64,000 nucleotides of DNA. Origin: Antedon mediterranea (taxonomy: Eukaryota; Echinodermata; Crinoidea; Comatulida; Antedonidae). This document shows, piece by piece, positions 24,633 to 37,073 of this stretch; within the stretch, counting starts at the first letter, position 1; each line of letters starts with the position of its first letter. A program made the translations under genes and the position numbers. The notes under the pieces were generated by a model. That model did not search any database and was not told where the DNA came from. It saw only the letters and a list, made by a program, of their open reading frames with translations. The stretch lies in the NCBI RefSeq assembly GCF_964355755.1, contig NC_092675.1:26514412-26578411 (forward strand), read 5' to 3'.

Positions 24633-27600
24633 AGTATCATAATCCCAAGTTATGTTTTCCTCATGAATCATGATGAGGATGATATTTGGAAATTTTAAAA
24701 TCTTGTTTTAAAATTGAAAGAAAAAAATATGCTATTTTAAAAAATTGATACAAGTATTTCTATGTGGAGAACCTCTCGATGGTTATTTTTATTTATATAA
24801 CTTTTAGGTGATCCTGCCTCATTTACTTACTGTACTTTTGTAATGTTTTATAATTTTATGTCTTACTTTGTACTGTATTTGAAATTTGGCGAAATAAATG
24901 ATTTGACATATTTATTTGGCTATCATTTGTTAGCATTATCGAAGAACTAAATCTATGCCTGTATAGCATACTGTATAAAATTCCCCCCTAGACCCCAGTA
25001 CAATTGCAATCAGCGGTAAACTATAAATCCAACTGGTTAATCAGAAAGGGAAGAGTCGTATCGCATCGTATCTGTTTGCTTTTTAAATTGAATTAAGAAC
25101 TAGAGGCAATGATGATAGACTGTGGTTATATTCTTAGCCGCATTATTAAATTAAATTGCAATACAGCAGATTAGTTTCTATAATTTTAAATAAAATCTAT
25201 TTATTATATATACACTAGCAGTCTTGGATTTAGTTGTCTTATTTGGCAATTTATACCAAATATTATCACAAATTCTCTGATGGGACAGTTTATTTAAGGT
25301 GGTTGTTTTTTTTTTCTTAAATTGTAAGTTACTAAAGCGAAGGAAAATAAGCCTTGCTTGCATGTAACATTCATTATGACGTGTGGAATCGCAAAATGAT
25401 GCACTGCACTGATATTTTAAGTAATATTACCATTTGCTACATTACAAACAACTGCTTGCTGGCATTTATGATTTAAGTACTTTTATGAACATCATCACTT
25501 TTAGTGATTATGGTATTTTGCCAACGCCTGAGAACTAATGAAGCATACCATGCAACAAGAGTAAGCTTTAGTAAACTTTCATAATTGATATTTATGCTGG
25601 ATTTTCTGGGTGATTACAGATACAAGATTTGTTTTGCTGTACAATATAAACAAAATGGTTAGTAAATGCTAGGTATGTAGATGATACCAAAACATTTGCA
25701 CATCCAATGACATGAAATACTGTAGTTTTCTGTTTTCAGTGAGGTCGGTCCATATCATCAGTTATTATGTTGTATTTAATAACATTTGGTGGCATACTGC
25801 CATACAGAATACCACAGAACACAAAAGGTCACTATAAACTTATTTAAACCTACAGTAATATGTGCTTCTTTTGAAAGATGTGGAGGGGAGGGAGAAATAT
25901 CAAAGTACTGTACCTACAGTATGGTTCGGACATGACAGAATTTATTATAAATTTAATGTAATGTAAATTTTGATCATTTAAGGGTTGTCCCTGAATAGGT
26001 GTTTGTTGTACAGTATATTATACTTATAATTTCTATTCTAAGAATAACTTTGTAATGCTTTTATTACTTTTTTATTCCAATTCTATTCTACCGTCTACAG
26101 TATTCTATAAAAGTTTTTATATGGCGCCCTCTACAAAGAACAGAGTGCCTAACAATTCTTAGTAATTAATTAAAAAGAAAAGTTTCAAGTTGACGTTTAC
26201 ATACAGTTGATGTGCCGAATTCGCTTCTCTTTAATTAAATACCATTTGAGGCTAGGTATTCAAATTGTGTGTAAGTGTGTAGGAAGGGTTAACTTTAAGC
26301 AAACCCAATGACATCGACTCCTAAAGTAATACTATAAGAGTAAATATTTACATGGAAATATTTAATCCTATTGGAGCTTTGCACACTTTCCGGCAAGGTT
26401 AAAAATCTACCATACAAATAAAGCTGAAATTATCTACAACTTTTATTACACAATTATAGGATTAGAGAGAAGTTTGCAATTATGTTTTTGGCTAGCCCAT
26501 GGGAAGATTTTGATTGTAATTATACTACTAGTACTAGTCCATGTGGTTCAGCCTCTAGAAATTGGGACTAATTTCAACTAATACTGTAGACAACTAGGCA
26601 TAAAGGATGATTAGCATTTTTAGGCCACTTTGCCAACCAGCGGCCGCAAACCATGTTGACTTCAACATGAAATTTGATGGGTGTGGCGGAAGGCTTTAAA
26701 TAAAAAATTGTTAAGACATACAGTTATACAGTACACGTCATTAGTATACTGTATAACAGACAGGCATTATTTATGCCATGTACAGTAAAGTACTGTTGAG
26801 ACAACTGTACAATTGTAATGTGTTGACTTGGATGTGATTATACTCATTTTCATTTAAGTTTATACTTTCCTATTACTTTTTAGAAGTACACTGTACTAGC
26901 TTATGATTTATAATTATTTCAATTGTCAAAGTTCTATCATAACAATATCTAGCCTGCTTTTGATCATATTGTAATCAAAACCACACTTAATATGAAACTA
27001 GACACTATTTCACATTTTGCTTCAGGTACATGCTGTTAATTTCGGGCAGACCGTAGTTGATGACATTGCTACGAAGCAGGGAGTCACTAATTGTATAGTA
27101 ACAGTACAATATTTGACTGTAAAGTTGTAAAAATTAGGAAAATAATTCAATGTTTGAGCAAATACTAATACATAAATCAAGAACAGGTAAACCTCCAGTT
27201 TCATACAGTAAATGATATCTTATTTAACTTTTAAGCTTATTTTCATACGTGTACAGTACTACTAATCTATAAACAATTTTCTTGTTCTATTATTTAATAC
27301 TTTATTTTTTATTTCAAGATTATAAAGAAGTCTGTAAACTGTGCCATCGAGTGGTAACACATCCCAACATACTGTACATTACCTACCAACCACCGTCATA
27401 ACATCTTTTCGTACCATTTCTTGAACACGCTAGATAGACAAAGGAATTGAAAAATTCCAGGAATTCTATAGTATAACATTGTTTAACAATAACAAGCTCT
27501 TTTAGGCAGCCATTACACAGTAACTGTAAATTATGTAAACAAAATGAAACTACAGTATCTGCTGCTAAAGATATTATACTAGTAAGTTAATATTTTGCAT

Positions 27601-28276
27601 TATAATTACCATTAGAATAGATACTTTTTAAGGGTTTATAAAACAATTGAATTAAAGGTAGTAAGTCTGTCTGTATTTGTCTTTAAGTCATGAAGTGAAC
27701 TCTAATAGTCTTACAGTATTTCTGCTGTCTTTTATTATAGTAGTGTACTTTACGATTCAAGACATGGAAACAAAATCATTTCTAGGCTGTACAGTAGTTT
27801 TACAAATTACATTTTTAAATCGAATAGCTGTTTTTCACTAAAAGATAAAAGCAATTTGGGTATAGAACTTTACACTTACAGTACAACACCTAATGAGGTA
27901 ATGACGTTGCCTGCATTACCAGCAAGTTAAAAGATGTACAGTAGCAGAAACAGGGCTAGGCCAAGTACAGTGACCTTGGCTATCCTTAAAAAATATAGGC
28001 AGTGTCAGGATGGAAGCTATTCACAAGGATGTTGTTTGTTCCTTATTACCTCACTATAAAGAAATGACAAAGCCTGATCTTTCAATTACTTCCTATGAAT
28101 AAGAATCCTGTTATAACACTTTGTTTAATAATATTTCTTTATATTATTATTATTTATTATTAAATTAACATTGGAAAAAATCGGTTTATATAGGATTGAA
28201 TAAGAAATTGACAATGAAAAACGAAGTGCACACTTTTTGATTGGTCTTCCTTCATCATAATTACTATTATTAATCT

Positions 28277-28546
28277 TAAAGCCTGGTTTCCATTAAAATC
28301 GCTACAGCGTTTCCATTAAAATCGCTACACGCGCAGATGTCGCGACGCAATCGGGAAGGCATTCATCGCAGTCAAATCGGCAAAGTTCAACCATGTTCAA
28401 CTTTGCCGATTTTGTCGGCGATTAATCGTATACGCGTACCAAAGAATATTTAGCGCTCGCGTACTACTAGATCCCCGATAAATTCTAGCGTTTCCATGGA
28501 ATCGCTACTCTCTGTCGTGTAGCGATTTTATGGAAACCAGGCTTTA
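28277..28546 (-). mobile_element. MITE family C, copy 2 (inverted)
   Basis: Left TAAAGCCTGGTTTCCATTAA, right TTATGGAAACCAGGCTTTA, TA borders. The interior matches the 1897-2172 copy in reverse (cggcaaagttcaaccatg; ttagcgctcgcgtacta). Confidence 0.8.
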
Positions 28547-31500
28547 GTAACAGGTTTAGTGTCCGAACTATGGAACTAAACATTTATCAAATATTTAGGT
28601 GATAGCACTATGTTTACAAACTCTTTTCTCAATCAAAAGCCAATTGCATTGCATATCAAAGTTACATGGTATAGCTTGATCTGTTCTGTGTGAAACACAA
28701 CAAAATGACATCAAATACAATATTTCCGGTTGTAATCATTCAATGGGAAGATATTTTTATCGAAAAATCAGATCATAATCAACAGTACCAGAACAGAGTT
28801 AACATTCAACACAGAGGTACATAAAGATTGTTGACGACGATCATGATCATCCATAACTTGGATGATTCTGATCAGCTTTAATCTGATCTGATGCACAGTC
28901 CAATTAATAGGATAGACAGACAGATGCCCCTTTCCTCCTTTTTTTCTCCTGTGAATACTGTCTCGGTGAGCTCTCATATGAGTGCTGGAGAACGGAGTGG
29001 TGTAATTGGTTAAAGTGTCTGCTTTTCTTTTTTTTTGGTTATCTTAGAAACAAATTATTTGTTACAAATTACATTATATAAATTGTAGTAAACATGTATT
29101 CATTTACCCAACCTACCAATATCCTACAGTATACTGTAGTACCAATTAAAATACTTCTGAGATCATTTTTTATAATTAAACTATTGTATAATTTCACTTA
29201 GTATGTAACATAAACCACTAAAAAGTGCAATGGTACGCATTATTGTGATTGTTTACATTTTCGATTGAAATATGATATGAATTAAAACCAAAAAACTTGG
29301 TGAATAAAATAAAACCACTCAAGCAAAAGATTCATTCCATTGTTCAATTAGTTTCTTAAATTTATGGTAAATAAAATGGTCATTATTAGAGTAAAAGGTA
29401 GATTTTGAAGATTAAAAAGAGCGGTAAAAAGTAAAGTAAAAACAGTTTTCAAGGCCAACTGTGGGACATATTTCCACAATACAACAAATTGCTTTGTAGT
29501 ATACTGTAGGTCATAAAATATACAGTACTATTTACATCCAACCATAATCCCATGCTCAAATAACATTTTGAAGGCAATCCCAATTATATAATATATAATT
29601 TTATTTGGAAAAAAGGCTTATTTATGCTTATAAAATACATATAAAATATAAGTGGACCAAATTGTCTCAGGGCCGAATCGTCCAGCGCCAAATCATCCTG
29701 CTACCGCCTATAATATACGCTGTGATTAGGATTATATATAATAATATAGGCCTAGGCCTAGTACCAAAACTAGTATATTACTCAATAGCCTGGCTCTTTT
29801 AGTTGGACTAGCAAGAATAAGGTCAAGGAATACCCACCCTAACAAGTTACAAGGTCAGAGGAGGAAACCTCAAAATAAATGCATGTTAAAGAAGTTACAT
29901 TTTCAATTTTTTTAACATTTCCAGATGGTGGAAACGACAAAACCTATACTTATTTGATTAGACGACTAACGACTCAATTTAACTTGTATGCCTAGGCTAG
30001 GCCTAATGACAGATAAAAAAAAAGGCACAAAAACGTCATATTGACAGGACAGGAATAGTAAATCTGACCCTATTTCGATGTACTGTACGTGGTGGTTCAG
30101 CCGGGATGCCTACTATTCTAACTTAGGCTAAGTTTAGGCCTAAACTCAAACTGTGATTTCAAAACCAGGAAAGAAAACAGCGATGAATTAGAATTACACA
30201 TTTAATCATTCTTTTTTTGTAATATTTGAAAGAGACTACTTACATTGTCACCGTGTACTCTATAAAATATCAAGAAGTATCAAAAAGTCAAGTGAAGAAA
30301 CATACGTTGAACACATCAAAACACTTATGAACAACATACTACTGTGCCTCTTTCTAACATGAATGGAGAATCGAGTCATTTTGTCCCTCTCTCTGTTTTG
30401 TCAACAAACGATGAGGGCGGTAGTAATAAAAACAATTACTGTATTTTGATATTGCGAGAATTCGAGATAAGAGCGATGGTTTTGATATTATTATTTTTCT
30501 GTTGGAATTGGCCCTCATCAACCTTAGGCCTAAGTACTTTACTTATTTCTCCTGTTTATATTTTGGTGGGATTTTTTTTTTCACTTCTTGAAAACTGTAC
30601 ATCATCAATTAAGTATTAATATTGTCTTGTTGAGGTTATTTCCAGGGGTTATTTTCAACAGTATTTTTCTCAAATTGACTAATCAAAATATAACTTAAGT
30701 TACAGTATAAATATTTTTTTAATTCAACTTGATAAAAAAACACACATGAATAATGATGCTCTAAATATTTTCAGTAATTTTCATTAAAATGAAATGATTT
30801 TATTATCTTTGCGCTGAGTTCGTTCGATTCTATTCTATTAATTTCAAAATCTATTTTTATCATCACTGCTGGTATTTTGAAAAGGGGACCAGGATGTTCA
30901 TTTTGATAACGCTAGAAATAACGGATGACAATGTCAACAGTGATGTCACTCATGATGAGACTTGGCAGAAGATAGAGAATGACAATGCTAAGAGGATCGG
31001 AGCACAGTCGGTGATGACGAAGAAATATAAATGAGTAAAATGTAATGTTGTTCGATTTATATAGCGCTTATTTATACAGTCAAAAGATTGTACCAAAGTG
31101 GGAAGAAATTGTCGAATTGAGAATTGTGATGGCAAGGATTTTTGTTTATCAATCTAATCATCCGTCCTCTTGCTTGATTGATTTTTTTCTCCTATTCTGA
31201 TTTTCTGTCTCTTGATACCGTAATGATTTTAAAATTGGATCACAGACACTGATTCCTGAAGGGGTGTGTCCCAATAAATTATATGTATTATACATTTTTT
31301 TAAACATAGACAAGTTTTAACATTTTTCCAACTAGTAGAAAATCTTTGGAGTGACGCCTATTGGTAACAACTGAGCTGTTGCCCTTTTTGATAGTCCTGC
31401 GCAATGAAGATGTTTGTCGTTGTACAATTGCGTTTGCAAATTATCAAAATAAAATTAAATAACACAAATCATGTTGTTGATGAAAGAAAAATGAGGACGT

Positions 31501-34500
31501 TTTTTTCATTAACGAAAAACAGGCTGATAGCCGAAGACATTATTAATATCAAAGTGATCGGGTCATTGTGTAATCGGTGTAAATTAGTTATGACGTCAAA
31601 CACGCTGTCGAGATTGTGCGCATAAAGCTAATTAGTTGTTTTAGTCGAGGATAGGATCGTCTAATTACAGATTAATCCATTGCCTCGTAACCGTGAGTAT
31701 ATTATTTGTGAACAGGTCCAGCACATTAAAAATATAATGGTCCTCTGAAAAAGAATCAAAATGGTCAATTTGTCAATAGGTCACTTTAAATAGTTTATTC
31801 ACTAGGATAACAAATTGGATCGAAAAAACAAATATTTTCCTAATACTAAGGCCTATAGGTATAAAATTAGAAAAAAACGTATATCCTCCACTTCACCCGT
31901 ACAACCGTCATTTAAAGGGAAATGATTCTGCCTGGAAGTCAAATTTAGTTTAATATTTAGGCCTAACAGTTTATTTTCTTTTTGTTTTGAAAAGCAAAAC
32001 AATGATGTTTGTTTTTTGCGTAGAAGCAACTATTAGACCTAAAATACCTATTCAGCCTTGACTAACAAGAAGCCCTATCACGAAATTAATTACAGTCTAG
32101 GCCTATATATAGATATTAATTGCTATAATTGATATAGGCTTAATGGCCATCTGACATGGTGCTAAACTAAGTGTTAAGTTCACATGTTCACAGTGGTCAT
32201 TGTGCATGGGAATTGAACACTAGACCCGGGACTAGACCATCCAGATAGGCCTACAAAAGTCAAGCAGAATAATGAAACTTCATCTTAGTCGACCGTATCA
32301 GCCGCATCAATTAGATACGTCAACTCGGATCAAATAAATAGTAGGCCTAAGAATATATCAAGTGGGTTTTTTTAATACACATCAACGTTTGTAATTGTAA
32401 TTCCTTGTTACGATAGATGTACAATTAGCATTCAATCTAACCGTGATATTTTTTCGTGGCAAAATGCTACCAATAATCAATAATACAGAACACATTTGCC
32501 GTTTAACTTCACACCCCTTTGTTTTAAATGGATCAGACCATGATTTCCCACATGAAATATGAACCTGATCATTATGATTGTCCTTAACATAACCTATACC
32601 ATCGGTACGATCGTTGTCAGATATATTTTATTTCATCTTCCTCTTGCAGGTAAGTAGTTATCATTATAATATTATTCGTGAATTATTAAATGTGTATAGG
32701 CCTATACTAATCGCTTACATCGTGTGCTTTTTGTACGTAATTCTTCTCAATTATTTCACTGACAAAGGCTCTCTCTTAACATAAAGTTTAAACTTAGCAG
32801 AGAACAGCGAGTTGAGTTGCGTAATATTTTAATTTCTCACACAGAACATGCAATAGACCTAGCGTGTTTACTCATCAAAACATAAGCCTTTTGAATAGGC
32901 CAAATGTGAATTGTAGGCCTACTTCAATACATTTTTTAATTAATATTTCATCATTTTCATTGTTGTTATTATTATACTATCGTCAATTACACTATCAGTC
33001 ATCATCATCATCATTATCATTATTATCCACAAATCACTGCTTAATAGTTTGTCATTAGTCGGTACAGCGGCCTATATGTACGGAGTAAAACAGATCGTCG
33101 GGCTTCGGTGTGTTCGATACCACTTACAGAATATCAAGCAGGTAAGAGAATAACTGAAGAATACATTGCCATTGGCCATATGTTAAGTAATTCCATAAAA
33201 TGTTGCTGGCATGCACGGTTTAAAAAAATAATACTTGATTTTGAGTGTACAATGTTTAATACTAGCCTACTAACGCAATGTTTGGTTTATCCATGGTTTA
33301 TCAGGCTATTTCATCTCGTTATACGTTGTTACGAGATTATTGTGAGATAGTCTATTAAATCAGCATATTTCTTTTTTGCGTTTCGGTGCATGGTACGTCC
33401 CTCCACCCCCACCCCATTTCTTTAAAACAAATCAAAAATTCGATTTCAATTGTAACTCACGAGTATCCCTCATTGTAATTATATAGTCCCTTTATAATCT
33501 ACCATAGTAATATTAATACCATCAAAGGATTTTCAAAAACAATGCGACGTTGTAAGGAATAGAAAGCTGGAAAATATTAATCTTCTCCTACCAGAACCTC
33601 CCGTGACCAGAACTGTTATCCTTTTAGTTCCGATTGTCGTAATTTCGTCGTCGTCATCAGATCAGGGACGCAGCCAAGAGGATAAATGGGGCCTAACATT
33701 TTCAGAAATAATAAAAACTAATCGGAGTTTGAGCGGTTGCCTTTAAAATATGAACGTCGATTTTGGATGAACATTTGACGGGTTATTCTGGGATTCTGAC
33801 CGCTGCTGGACGAGGCTCTCGCTTGAGATCTGCAGGTGTTCGATTATTGTTCCCATCACACCATGACGATTAGACAGCGTATGAAATGTGCAACCGTCTT
33901 GACACGTTCATTGTACACGTTTTTGGTACTTCTTGACGGGACACGTCAAATAAGATGCCTACATGTCTGATCGTTGTTAAACTGACTAAAACGATCGGGG
34001 GACCTGGACGGCTCTGGCCCCATCGCAAGAAGCTCGCAAACCAAGTACTATTCTAGTTGACTGCCTCCCACCTCGAATTTAGCGATGGTAGCTTTGCGGA
34101 GAACAATCAGTTCAGGTTGTTCTGGTTATAAACATATCACAATTTATAATAAACACCACCAATAGCCACTGCAGAGCTTGTACCAATCATAAGGGGCAAT
34201 GCAGGCTTAGTATTACCCAGGCAATCAATCAATTGGTTTCTACCCATGGATCCGGTAGTTGGGGTAGAGTACCCCACCGCACCACCACAACCCATCAAAC
34301 TTCAGTGTTTTTTAATCCTCTGAATCCAATTTTAGTTCGTTAGAGGCCTATTAACATAAGTTAACAATAGACGATAAAAACAATCATTAACAAGATATAG
34401 GCCTACCATGGACCTATCCTATCATCGTCATCGTTATCGTCCGTAAATCAGGCCCAGTAGACGTCCTACTTAATTATGATTGATTGATTATTTTCTAAAA

Positions 34501-36558
34501 TAAATGCGTTTATTTCGCTTTGTCACGTATCCTACATCATGTCTAGAGGCCTAATGCCTGCCTTCTTATTGCATCATTCTGTCGGGTTTTTTCTCTTGTT
34601 TTTTTTAAATTTATCATGATTGAATCCGATCATATTTATAAAACTGGCTGATATCATAATTTGTGCCGAGCGAGTCATAAAGATATTAAATATTCAACGG
34701 TAGAGCATAGACAGTTATGTTTTACTGGAAACTGCGCATTAATGTAGCCTATGTCATAAATATATTACGAAGCATGAGTATAGTAACAATAGTCGTATGT
34801 TTTAATGATTATGTGAAATCTAAATGTTATACGCTACAATTAATTATGTTAATGTGACATCGTGGATAGACCGTATACAATAGTGGAACCAGACCCTATT
34901 ACACGGGTCCATGAAATACAGTATTTTTTGTTGTTACGTACATATTGTTTGTGTGCTTGGTCTAATCGTTATTGAAGTGTACCATGCGTTTGTGGATCAG
35001 CTGATGTGATATGAGACGAACGTTGGTGATTGCATAAGAAAAACCCTGGCGTGACAGACGATCACGTGATCAATTTGTGAATGAAAAAAACTCGTACGAT
35101 AGATGCACTATGCAGGAATTGTAGTGTACAACTGTAATTCGTAGATTATGCTAGTTTGCATATCATCACCGGCGTATAAGTACTACACTGAAGCTTTCGA
35201 ATAATAATAATAGCTATTCAAAGGCTTTCATTATCTTTGATTATTTAGCAGCAGCATTTAAAACTGAAATTGTAGGTTTATTTTGTTTTTTTATTTCGAT
35301 ATAATTGTTTGCTTAGCCTAGTATTTGATAATTGTATTTTGCATGTCATCTGTTTTATAGAATGTACGTTCATTTTTGTTTGCATTTAGTGGATAATTAA
35401 TTTGTGGTTTATGAATTAGCTTTGCATTTGTATGATACGATACTCTGTCGGACGAATTGACTATAATATTTAGCTTATTAGGCATACTGTAGTAGGTTTG
35501 TGTATAAATTTGATGGGATTATTCAGTGTATTAGCATCTGTTTTCTCACCCCATTTCTTATTATGGGCCTGGAATATAATAAATGAATATAAAATAAAAC
35601 TGACTGTTTTTTCTCTGCGCTCTCCATCGATGGCTGTAAACGTACGTGGCCTGTCACCTAGTGACGACTTATTATTACCATTCCTACCTTTATCCAAGGC
35701 AATCTAAAGCCCGGCGCACACTAGGCCTAGGCTAGAGCTTCCGGCTTAGCCAACATGATGCTGAGCTTTGAAGATCAAAGGGTTTATCTGTGGCTGCGAC
35801 ACGATCAGTTCCACTACCCTTTTTTAACAGATACCACCGGCGCGCGGTGATAATATCAAAGGACTGTTAAGAGTGGCCTATTTTGGCAAGCCGAGCTCAG
35901 GTGGTGCCCTGTAACGTTGTATTGGTTGTTTGCTTTTCAAACGCTGGCGCGTAAGCTTGGAGGATTTTTTGGCGAATAGGCCTACATACATGGCGAATTA
36001 ATAAACCATTAGACAATTATTACGTAGGTAACAACGGTCCAAGGCGGAGGAAATTCAACTTCTGCGCATGCCCACATCAAACTAAACTGCCAAATTCTCG
36101 ACTACACAGACTATTGACCAATCAGGTTACTGGATTAAGATCAGAAAGCTGACGACAAGCAAAAGAGGCATTAGGCCTATACTAAATAACAACAACCAGC
36201 TAAATTCATTCGTAGACAGGCTACTTATTTACAATTATTTGGCTTGTTACAATATATGTCGGCCTACATGCATACACTGGTCTTCTAAGTACAAATCTTT
36301 CTTCGTATTTATGTCGTTTGTTTTATGTTTATGTTTATTTGCCATCATTCCTGGAAAATTAGATTCACTGGAAAAAGAATCAAACGCAATCGAATTATTT
36401 GCGCGTGTATAGAATGAAAAGAAGGTCGGATTTTATACCTCACGCGCTAGCATCCATGCAGCCAAGGAAAATCTATTTATTTCCACAAAAATAGACAATC
36501 AGCATTGTATGGCATGGAATAGAATAAAAGAGGATCCGTATTACACAAGAGAGTCTAA

Positions 36559-36877
36559 GGTAAGAAGATTTGACCAACCCCAATAATCCGCGGCGCTATT
36601 ATCATAATCTTTGTTCGAATTTCTAGGAATCTATTTAGGCTTAGGCTAGGCCTAGACATTTATTATTCCAAATGCCTTGTTTGATTAGCCTACTTGTCTG
36701 TGTCTTTCAATATCTCCACAATAAAAGCGAGGACGTCAACAAATCATAAAACGACGATCTGCTATAAACTGATTGTTGGTTCCTGGTTGAATGTCAGAGC
36801 GTTTTTATTTGCGATACCATTTATAAGTTTATTATTTTATACTTTTTCTTAGGCTATAAATTTATAATAATATAGAG
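36559..36877 (+). promoter_or_regulatory. Candidate 5' UTR intron of desaturase copy 1
   Basis: A strong acceptor (tttttcttag) ends at 36852, 25 bases before the start ATG. A possible upstream donor is tctaag/gtaaga at 36559/36560. Equivalent acceptors precede the ATG in copy 2 (52792) and copy 3 (57943). The exon/intron reading is inferred. Confidence 0.35.
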
Positions 36878-37073
36878 ATGCCACCACGGAATCACAGCGA
36901 GCGGACAGAGTTGTCTCCGTCAGCGGACGAAGCCATCGAAGGAATTGATAGAAAACAGTATCAGAGAGACATTGTGTGGCGGAATGTTTTCATCATGGGA
37001 TTAATTCATCTTGGTGCTGTTTATTCCTTCCTGTTTGTGACATGGAAATGTCATTGGCTTACGTTAGTATGGG
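36878..37073 (+). CDS. SCD: Desaturase 1 exon 1
   Basis: Encodes [14 protein letters not shown] through the first membrane helix ([18 protein letters not shown]). Donor TGGG/gtaggc, phase 1. Confidence 0.88.

Larger units (their letters stand above)
22076..36877. other. Region between NDST start and desaturase copy 1, no recognised coding gene
   Basis: Should contain the NDST 5' UTR and promoter on the minus strand and the desaturase 1 5' UTR on the plus strand, but neither can be fixed from sequence alone. Contents seen: a direct duplication (23499/24446), MITE family C copy 2, TACTGTA-rich DNA up to about 29.5 kb and AGGCCTA-rich DNA after about 29.7 kb. All open frames are under 100 codons and none resembles a known family. 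Confidence 0.7.

Noticed and set aside
28985-29020. SINE or tRNA head (gtggtgtaattggttaaag)
   Set aside because: Only an A-box-like segment is present; no B box follows, so it is too weak to list.
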